Positions 58,448 through 64,000 of a stretch of DNA of 64,000 nucleotides are shown here, piece after piece. The stretch is from Actinomycetes bacterium (lineage in GTDB: Bacteria; Actinomycetota; Actinomycetes; Actinomycetales; Dermatophilaceae). How positions within the stretch are numbered: the first letter of the stretch is position 1; each line of letters begins with the position of its first letter. The stretch lies in the NCBI GenBank assembly GCA_029778715.1, contig JAKOPT010000098.1, forward strand, positions 1 to 64,000. Reading direction: 5' to 3'. A model generated the notes under the pieces. The model was not told the DNA's origin and did no database searches. It saw only the letters and a list, made by a program, of their open reading frames with translations. A program made the translations under genes and the position numbers.

Positions 58448-59041
58448 TCAACCCGGCGCGACGACAGCGCGACGCAGGATGTCGGCCAGTGGGCCGCTGT
58501 CGGTGGTTCGATGAGCGTAGAGGCGCGCTTGCCGGAAATCGTCGATGTGCTCGCCGATGTACGTCCAATCGAGGCACCACCCGGCCGCGCGGGTCAACTG
58601 ATCGAAGAACAGGGACTGGGTGCGGGTGTTGCCGTCGAGGAAGGGGTGAAGCGCAGTGAGTTCGCCCCAGTGGTACGCCAGCCGGGTCACGAAGGTCTCG
58701 TGGTCGAGATGGCGAAGGTAGCCGTCGGCGGCGATCCCGCCAAAGACCCGGGCCGCCTCTGCCTCGATGAACTCGGGTCGGCAGTGGATGAGGCCGGTGT
58801 TGGTCGTGCCCGTGTCCACGTCGCGGATTCGGCCGGCCCACTCGTAGACATCCTGGAGGGTGAAGCGATGGATCGCCTGAAGGTGGGCCAGGTCAAAATC
58901 ACCCTCAATTGGCTGAACGACGAGCTGCTTGGCTCGTAGATGGGCAGCCTCCGTTTCGGCTTGGTGCGCGCGCCGTGGATCGGTGATACCGAACTTGTTT
59001 CGAAGAACCGCCGAGCCAGGGTAGGTGTACTTGTGCGGCAT
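58448..59041 (-). CDS. Fic/DOC family protein (AMP-transferase type toxin)
   Basis: Fic proteins usually transfer AMP from ATP to target proteins; some act as toxins. The 197-residue protein has the typical N-terminus YPGSAVLRNKFGITDPRRAHQAE, then FTLQDVYEWAGRIRDVDT and the Fic motif HPFLDGNTRTQS at residues 132-143. The canonical motif is HPFxxGNGRxxR; here the second Gly is Thr and the last Arg is Ser, while the catalytic His132 and the acidic Asp are kept. It follows a small antitoxin-like gene by 6 bp. Loss of the distal Arg could lower ATP gamma-phosphate binding; activity is uncertain. Confidence 0.9.
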   Translation of the reverse strand: MPHKYTYPGSAVLRNKFGITDPRRAHQAETEAAHLRAKQLVVQPIEGDFDLAHLQAIHRFTLQDVYEWAGRIRDVDTGTTNTGLIHCRPEFIEAEAARVFGGIAADGYLRHLDHETFVTRLAYHWGELTALHPFLDGNTRTQSLFFDQLTRAAGWCLDWTYIGEHIDDFRQARLYAHRTTDSGPLADILRRAVVAPG

Positions 59042-59047
59042 GACCGA

Positions 59048-59266
59048 TCAGCGAGGCCACAGTGGCGAGGTTTCGCCGGAGTCCACCGCAGCCACCGCCA
59101 AGGACACCGCCTCGTCGTAGGTCAATTCGCCACGACCGGCTCGACGGCCGAGTTCCAAGGTGTAGTCGGACACGATGTGCCCGGCCATAAGGCAGGCAAC
59201 GCGTGCCGTCTCGCTGGCCTGTTCGTCGGTCACCGGAACCAGTCCGGGTGCGGCTTTTGTCGTCAT
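59048..59266 (-). CDS. Small VbhA-like antitoxin candidate
   Basis: A 72-residue protein (MTTKAAPGLVPVTDEQ) encoded just upstream of fic, 6 bp apart. The C-terminal half RAGRGELTYDEAVSLAV resembles the GEI/LTxDE segment of VbhA-type Fic antitoxins. The inhibitory motif (S/T)xxxE(G/N) is not evident; the corresponding place reads VACLMAG, with Ala where Glu is expected. Start ATG 59266 has an ideal Shine-Dalgarno, AAGGAGGT, five bases away (59272-59279), stronger than almost any other here, which fits an antitoxin that must be made in excess. The function is inferred from position. Confidence 0.68.
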   Translation of the reverse strand: MTTKAAPGLVPVTDEQASETARVACLMAGHIVSDYTLELGRRAGRGELTYDEAVSLAVAAVDSGETSPLWPR

Positions 59267-59271
59267 AGCGC

Positions 59272-59279
59272 ACCTCCTT
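59272..59279 (-). promoter_or_regulatory. Consensus ribosome binding site of the antitoxin gene
   Basis: AAGGAGGT on the minus strand, full complement of the 16S 3' end, five bases before ATG 59266. The downstream fic gene has a much weaker site, so unequal synthesis of the two proteins is expected. Confidence 0.8.
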
Positions 59280-59383
59280 CGGGCGGGAACGGATCCAGCG
59301 GACCGTCACCCCAAAGTGTAGGGCGCCGGTCCGACAGGCCCCCCCGGCTTTTCCCCAGGGCTCAAGGCTTGTGCTGGGGGCCG

Positions 59384-62300
59384 TCAGGGGTCGGGGGTGA
59401 GGGTATGCCGCGGCTCGGGTTCGTCGACCCACGGCCCGACCGGGTTACCCATCCAGCGGGTCCGGTCGGGAACGGACTCCCCACGCATGACGAGGGAAAC
59501 CGGGCCAACGGTCGCATGTCGGCCGATCCGGGCCGCGGGCAGCACCACGGAGTTGGGGCCGAGCGTGCCACCGGCGGCGATGGTCACGGTGTCCATGGCG
59601 AGCACCCGGTCATGGAACAGGTGGGTCTGGACGACGCAGCCGGCGTTGACGGTGGCGCCGTCGCGCAGGTCGATGAGGTCGGGTTCGGGCAGCCAGTAGG
59701 TGTCGCACCAGACACCGTGGCCGATGTGCGCACCGAGGGTGCGGAACCAAGCGTTGAGGACGTGCGTGCCCCCGACCGCGCGAGCGAACCAGGGCGCGGC
59801 GATGACCTCGGTGAAGGTGTCGGCGAGTTCGTTGCGCCAGATGAACGAACTCCACAGCGGGTGGGTGCCGGGGCGGACCTTGCCGACGAGCACCCACTTG
59901 GCGGCGGTCGCCAACCCGGCCCCCACCGCACCGGCTGCGACGAGCACCAGCCCGCCAGCGAGGACGGCCCACCCCAGGCCGCGCAGCCAGAGCCCTTCCA
60001 GCGCGGCGACCGAGCCCACGATCAGGGCGAGATGCAACCAGACGGGGACGGCGCGGCATACCTCGACAAGCGCCCGGCCCACCCGCAACCGCAGCGGCGG
60101 CGCGGTCGTGCGGGCCGCATCGCCGGGCGCCGATTCGCGGCGCAACCGCTGTGGCGGCGAGCCGAGCCAGGAGGTGCCGGCCTTGGCCTTGCCGCGCTGC
60201 GGGGCCGCCGACAGCACGGCGACCAGGCCCTTCTTGGGGACCTTGCGGCCCGGGGAGGCCATCCCCGAGTTGCCGACGAAGGCCCCGCGCCCCACGCGGG
60301 CATCGGCGACCCGCAGCCAGCCGCCGCCGAGTTCGTAGGAGGCCACGAGGGTGTCGTCGGCGAGGAAGGCCCCGGCCCGCACGTCGGTGAACCGCGGGAT
60401 GAGCAGCACCGTCGAGGCCTCGACATCGGGCCCGATCCGGGCGCCCAGGGCCCGCAACCACACCGGCGTCAGGGTCGAGGAGTAGAGCGGGAAGAGCCAC
60501 GAGCGGGCCTCGTCGAGCACCCGCAGCGTCGACCACGCCTGCCAGGCCGGGCGCGAATGGACCGGGTAGGCCCCCGCCTTCAGCCCCACCCCAAGCCACC
60601 GGACCACCCCCAGGATGAGCAGGGCGAGCACGACGAACCCCACGGTCCCGGCAATCGGCAACCACGCCAGCGTCGACCCGAGCACGCTCCACACCGTGTG
60701 CGCCTGTCGCACCTGCGGGGCCAGCGCCACGATCACCCCGACGCCCACGAGGCCGGCGAGGATCGGCAGCCACGACGCGACGACGCCGGTCACGGCATAC
60801 GCGATCCGCCACCGGGGCTGTCCCACGGGCGGTTCGTCGGCCCACGGGCCGCGGGCCGCGCCACTGGCCACCGCCGGCGCCCCCGACCAGGCTTCGTCGG
60901 ACGGGACGACCCCGAAGACCGCCGACCCGGGCGCGACTTCGGCGCGCTTGCCGACGTCGGCACCGGGCAGGAGGGTCGAGCGGGCCCCCACGCGCGCGCC
61001 CGCCCGCACCCGGATCGGGCCGACGATGAAGGTCGCCCCGTCGATCCAGTGCCCGCGCAGGTCGACCTCGGGTTCGATGGCGGCCGCTGCGCCCAGATCG
61101 AGCATGCCCGTGATCGGCGGCAACGAGTGCAGGTCGACATCGGGCCCGATCCGGGCCCCGAGGGCCCGGGCGTAGAGCCGGACGAGCGGCGCCCCGGAGA
61201 GGTTGGTCGCCCCGAGTTCGTCGGCGAGCCGCTCGGCCACCCAGACGCGCAGGTGGACCTTGCCGCCGCGGGGGTACCGCCCCGGCTCGACGCCCCAGAG
61301 GATGAGCCGGGCACCGAGCGCCGCGAGCGCCATCCGTCCCGGCGGGGTGAGGAGGAGCAGCCAGCCCAGCGCGAGTGCCCACCACGGCGCCTGCGGCAGC
61401 CAGGTGAGCCCGAACAGCCAGGCCGCGGCCGCATTGCCCAGACCGATCCACACGAGCCAACGCCAGGCCCCCAGGGAGCGGATGGCGATCGTCGCCACCG
61501 CCTGGGCGATCTGGGTCTTGCGCGGCACGATCCCGACCTCGCGGTTGAGTTGGCCTTGCGGGGTCGCCATCGCATCGAGGCCGGCAGCGAGCCGGGCGAG
61601 CGTGGGCGCCTCGTAGATGTCGGCGACCGTCACCTCGGGGAAGCGTTCGCGCAGCCGCGACACCAGCTGCGCCGCCGACAGACTGCCGCCGCCGACATCG
61701 AAGAAGTCCTCATCCGGTCCGCTCGGCGGGCCCCCGAGGACGTGCGCCCAGTGCTCGGCGACGAACCCGGCCGTTCCCTCGTATGCCGTGCCGCCGCTCC
61801 CGTCGTCGGCGCCGCTGGGACGGGCCGGGGGCGGCCAGGGCAGGGCGTCACGGTCGATCTTGCCGCTCGTGCGGGTGGGGATGGTGTCGACGACGACGAG
61901 CCGGGGCACGAGGGCTGCGGGCAGATCGCGGCGCAGCCGTTCGGTGGCGGCCTTGGCGTCGAACCCCTCGCCCACCGAGACATAACCGACGAGCAGGGAG
62001 TTGCCGGCGGCGCTGCGCCGAACCGCGGCGCCGGCGCCGGTCACGCCGGGCAGGGCAAGCAGCGCCGAGTCGATCTCGCCGAGTTCGATGCGCCGCCCGC
62101 CGACCTTGACCTGGTCGTCCTTGCGGCCGGCGAAGACGATGCCCACCCCGTCGAAGGCGACCCGGTCTCCCGAGCGGTAGGCGCGCTCCCAACCCAGGGT
62201 GGGCAGCGCGGCATACGCGCTCGCGTCCTTGTCCGGGTCGAGATAGCGGGCCAGGCCGACGCCACCGATGATGAGTTCGCCCTCCTCGCCGACCCCGACC

Positions 62301-63295
62301 GACTCGCCCGCCTCGTCGACGACGGCGAGGTCCCACCCGGCGAGCGGCAGCCCGATTCGCACGGGTGGCTCGCCGGTGAGGCGCGCCCCGCAGGCGACGA
62401 CGGTCGCCTCGGTGGGGCCGTAGGTGTTCCACACCTCGCGGGTGTCGGTCGCCAGGCGGGCACCCAACTCCAAGGGCGCGGCCTCGCCGCCGAGGATGAG
62501 CAGGCGGACGGCGGTCAGGGCCGAGGGCGGCCATAGGGACACCAAGGTAGGCACCGTGGAGACGACAGTGATGTCGTTGGCGATCAGCCAGGGCCCGAGT
62601 TCGACGCCGGAGCGCACGAGCGAGCGGGGCGCGGGCACGAGGCACGCGCCGTAGCGCCAGGCGAGCCACATCTCCTCACAGCTGGCGTCAAAGGCGACCG
62701 ACAACCCCGCCATGACCCGATCGCCGGGGCCGATGGGCTTGTCCTGCAAGAACATTTCGGATTCGGCATCGACGAAGGCGGCGGCGTTGCGGTGGGTGAC
62801 GGCCACCCCCTTGGGGGTCCCCGTCGAGCCCGAGGTGAAGATGATCCACGCATCGTCGCTCGTCTCGGGGTCTTCGCGCCCCTCCCCGGTGGGCTCGATG
62901 TGGTCGTCGGCGCGCACGACGAGGTCGGTGGTGACGACCGCGGCCACCCCGGCCTCCCCGAACACCACTCGAGCCCGCTCGTCCGGGTCGTCGTGATCGA
63001 CCGGCACGTATGCCGCGCCCGCGGCGAGGATGCCGAGGATCGCGACATAGAGGTCGGTCGTGCCGCTGGGGATGCGCACCCCCACCCGATCCCCGCGGGT
63101 CACCCCCTCGGCGACCAGCGCGTCGGCGAGTTCGTCAGCGGCGTCGGCGAGGTCGGCATACGTGAGAACCTCACGGCCGTTGTCGAGGGCGGGTTCGTCC
63201 GGGTGGGCGGCAACGGTCGCCCGGAAGATGTCGACCAGGGTCCGCGGCGGTGGGGCCTGGTCGCCGCGGAGCAGGACGGGGGGAATCTCCGGCAC
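59384..63295 (-). CDS. Pls/PosA-family non-ribosomal peptide synthetase (poly-lysine synthetase-like)
   Basis: A 1303-residue NRPS-like membrane enzyme. Residues 1-490 form an adenylation domain (IIFTSGSTGTPKG, YGPTEATV, catalytic Lys479); 505-580 a carrier domain with Ser538 in DVGGGSLS; then six or so membrane segments interleaved with three soluble regions containing hexapeptide-like ARIGPDV repeats (RALGARIGPDV twice, TLGAHIGHGV). This is the layout of epsilon-poly-L-lysine synthetase (Pls/PosA). By hand alignment to PheA the binding-pocket residues are D203 A204 E207 S246 I267 G269 T291 V299 V300 K479, close to the lysine code I recall. The product is probably a basic homopolymer or short peptide. 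Start GTG 63295. Confidence 0.87.
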   Translation of the reverse strand: MPEIPPVLLRGDQAPPPRTLVDIFRATVAAHPDEPALDNGREVLTYADLADAADELADALVAEGVTRGDRVGVRIPSGTTDLYVAILGILAAGAAYVPVDHDDPDERARVVFGEAGVAAVVTTDLVVRADDHIEPTGEGREDPETSDDAWIIFTSGSTGTPKGVAVTHRNAAAFVDAESEMFLQDKPIGPGDRVMAGLSVAFDASCEEMWLAWRYGACLVPAPRSLVRSGVELGPWLIANDITVVSTVPTLVSLWPPSALTAVRLLILGGEAAPLELGARLATDTREVWNTYGPTEATVVACGARLTGEPPVRIGLPLAGWDLAVVDEAGESVGVGEEGELIIGGVGLARYLDPDKDASAYAALPTLGWERAYRSGDRVAFDGVGIVFAGRKDDQVKVGGRRIELGEIDSALLALPGVTGAGAAVRRSAAGNSLLVGYVSVGEGFDAKAATERLRRDLPAALVPRLVVVDTIPTRTSGKIDRDALPWPPPARPSGADDGSGGTAYEGTAGFVAEHWAHVLGGPPSGPDEDFFDVGGGSLSAAQLVSRLRERFPEVTVADIYEAPTLARLAAGLDAMATPQGQLNREVGIVPRKTQIAQAVATIAIRSLGAWRWLVWIGLGNAAAAWLFGLTWLPQAPWWALALGWLLLLTPPGRMALAALGARLILWGVEPGRYPRGGKVHLRVWVAERLADELGATNLSGAPLVRLYARALGARIGPDVDLHSLPPITGMLDLGAAAAIEPEVDLRGHWIDGATFIVGPIRVRAGARVGARSTLLPGADVGKRAEVAPGSAVFGVVPSDEAWSGAPAVASGAARGPWADEPPVGQPRWRIAYAVTGVVASWLPILAGLVGVGVIVALAPQVRQAHTVWSVLGSTLAWLPIAGTVGFVVLALLILGVVRWLGVGLKAGAYPVHSRPAWQAWSTLRVLDEARSWLFPLYSSTLTPVWLRALGARIGPDVEASTVLLIPRFTDVRAGAFLADDTLVASYELGGGWLRVADARVGRGAFVGNSGMASPGRKVPKKGLVAVLSAAPQRGKAKAGTSWLGSPPQRLRRESAPGDAARTTAPPLRLRVGRALVEVCRAVPVWLHLALIVGSVAALEGLWLRGLGWAVLAGGLVLVAAGAVGAGLATAAKWVLVGKVRPGTHPLWSSFIWRNELADTFTEVIAAPWFARAVGGTHVLNAWFRTLGAHIGHGVWCDTYWLPEPDLIDLRDGATVNAGCVVQTHLFHDRVLAMDTVTIAAGGTLGPNSVVLPAARIGRHATVGPVSLVMRGESVPDRTRWMGNPVGPWVDEPEPRHTLTPDP

Positions 63296-63380
63296 GGGGC
63301 CATTGTGTCCGACGCCCGCGGGCGGCGTCCGGCGGCGCCACGGACCAGCCGCGTGAATTCTTGGGTATGCCGCCCGCTTG

Positions 63381-63422
63381 GCTGCAGCGCGCTGGTCGTG
63401 GGGACGACCAGGGCGCTGCAGC
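63381..63422. repeat. Long hairpin upstream of the NRPS gene
   Basis: GCTGCAGCGC plus GCTGGTCGT on the left pair with ACGACCAG and GCGCTGCAGC on the right, around GGGG, with one unpaired base. It lies between the hppA stop and the NRPS start. It may be part of hppA termination or another dispersed element; only one copy is seen here. Confidence 0.6.
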
Positions 63423-63442
63423 GAAGCAAGCACGCCACCAGC

Positions 63443-63488
63443 GGAGAACCCGCGGGCGACCGTTGTCACGATCGCCGGCGGGTTCTCC
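63443..63488 (-). terminator. Hairpin after hppA
   Basis: GGAGAACCCGC and GCGGGTTCTCC, extended inward by GGGCGA/TCGCC, form a long stem 24 bp beyond the hppA stop on the minus strand. No T-run follows. Probable transcription terminator. Confidence 0.7.
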
Positions 63489-63511
63489 TCAGTCGTGGAG
63501 CGGACTAGCGC

Positions 63512-64000
63512 CTAGGCCTTGGCCACCGGCCCGGCGTCCGCGCTGACCGCGCTCGGGCTGTCATCGCCACCGATGGCCAGGTCGCGGCTCTTGGTGATGG
63601 CCACGGCCGCGATGATGACGATCAGGGCCACACCGGCGATGCCGTAACGCAGCGGCTGGTTGGCGCTCGGGCCGACCGAGAGCATGACGATGGCGGGAGC
63701 GATGAGAACCGCAACCAGGTTCATGACCTTGAGCAGCGGGTTGATCGCCGGACCGGCGGTGTCCTTGAACGGGTCGCCGACCGTGTCACCGATGACCGTG
63801 GCCGCGTGGGCGTCGGAGCCCTTGCCGCCGAACGCGCCGTCCTCGACGAGCTTCTTCGCGTTGTCCCATGACCCACCGGAGTTGGCGAGGAAGACCGCCA
63901 TGAGCGCACCGGTGCCGATGGCGCCGGCGAGGAACCCGGCCAGCGGCCCGATGCCCAGCCCGAAGCCGACAGCCACCGGGGCCATGGCCGCGAGCAAACC
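63512..64000 (-). CDS. hppA: Membrane proton-translocating pyrophosphatase HppA, C-terminal part
   Basis: Membrane pyrophosphatases pump H+ (or Na+) across the membrane using pyrophosphate. About 162 C-terminal residues are inside the window, including the signature [25 protein letters not shown] and the preceding [19 protein letters not shown], which holds catalytic-site Asp/Lys residues. The chain ends in a Ser/Ala/Asp-rich tail ([15 protein letters not shown]). The upstream part lies beyond the window edge, so ion type and K+ dependence cannot be judged. Confidence 0.95.
   Translation of the reverse strand, partial: GLLAAMAPVAVGFGLGIGPLAGFLAGAIGTGALMAVFLANSGGSWDNAKKLVEDGAFGGKGSDAHAATVIGDTVGDPFKDTAGPAINPLLKVMNLVAVLIAPAIVMLSVGPSANQPLRYGIAGVALIVIIAAVAITKSRDLAIGGDDSPSAVSADAGPVAKA

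Overview
The window is very GC-rich (roughly 70 %), dense in genes, uses GTG/TTG starts often and carries typical actinobacterial genes: a FadD36-like ligase, DUF4245 next to xseAB, a Pls/PosA-type NRPS, a single-chain acyl-CoA carboxylase and actinobacterial-style nuo genes. It most resembles a Micrococcales chromosome, perhaps of the Intrasporangiaceae/Dermatophilaceae group. That placement is inference from gene content; no rRNA is present.

Layout. 1-4.3 kb: ychF (cut by the window edge), a small membrane protein, a NUDIX hydrolase, a LysE-type exporter, rmuC and a small ORF. 4.4-12.2 kb: an overlapping gene pair for a very large pyruvate:ferredoxin oxidoreductase and a fused GltD/NfnB-NfnA-like flavoprotein, which together could turn pyruvate oxidation into NAD(P)H through ferredoxin. 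12.3-21.2 kb: ispH, an M19 dipeptidase, an aquaporin, xseA-xseB, DUF4245, a PfkB kinase, class I fumarase and a beta-carbonic anhydrase. 21.3-24.0 kb: a polar amino acid ABC importer. 24.2-27.6 kb: a two-component system whose sensor kinase is fused to a DUF4173-like membrane domain. 28.1-33.9 kb: a 1917-residue carboxylase. 34.2-38.1 kb: an Hsp70-like protein, an XRE/AbiEii toxin-antitoxin pair, tRNA-Tyr and yajQ. 38.3-41.9 kb: an ABC exporter plus CotH-like protein with codon use unlike its surroundings. 42-47.5 kb: DUF2853, FadD36-like ligase, pepN and htpX. 47.6-56.9 kb: a leftward nuo operon with B, a DUF2568 gene, C, H, I, J, K, L, M and N, but no A, D, E, F or G. 57-64 kb: a second M1 peptidase, a Fic/VbhA-like pair, a Pls/PosA NRPS and the C-terminal end of hppA.

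Two layers of repeated sequence overlie the genes. The first is the octamer GTATGCCG (complement CGGCATAC), which I count close to 100 times by eye, on both strands and in genes as well as spacers. The second is a set of short palindromic element families: a 48-bp family (three copies, two supplying the end of a gene), an approximately 80-bp family (three copies), an approximately 60-bp family (two copies), and a 42-bp unit that sits in frame inside the carboxylase and NuoK. These repeats are the most unusual content of the window.
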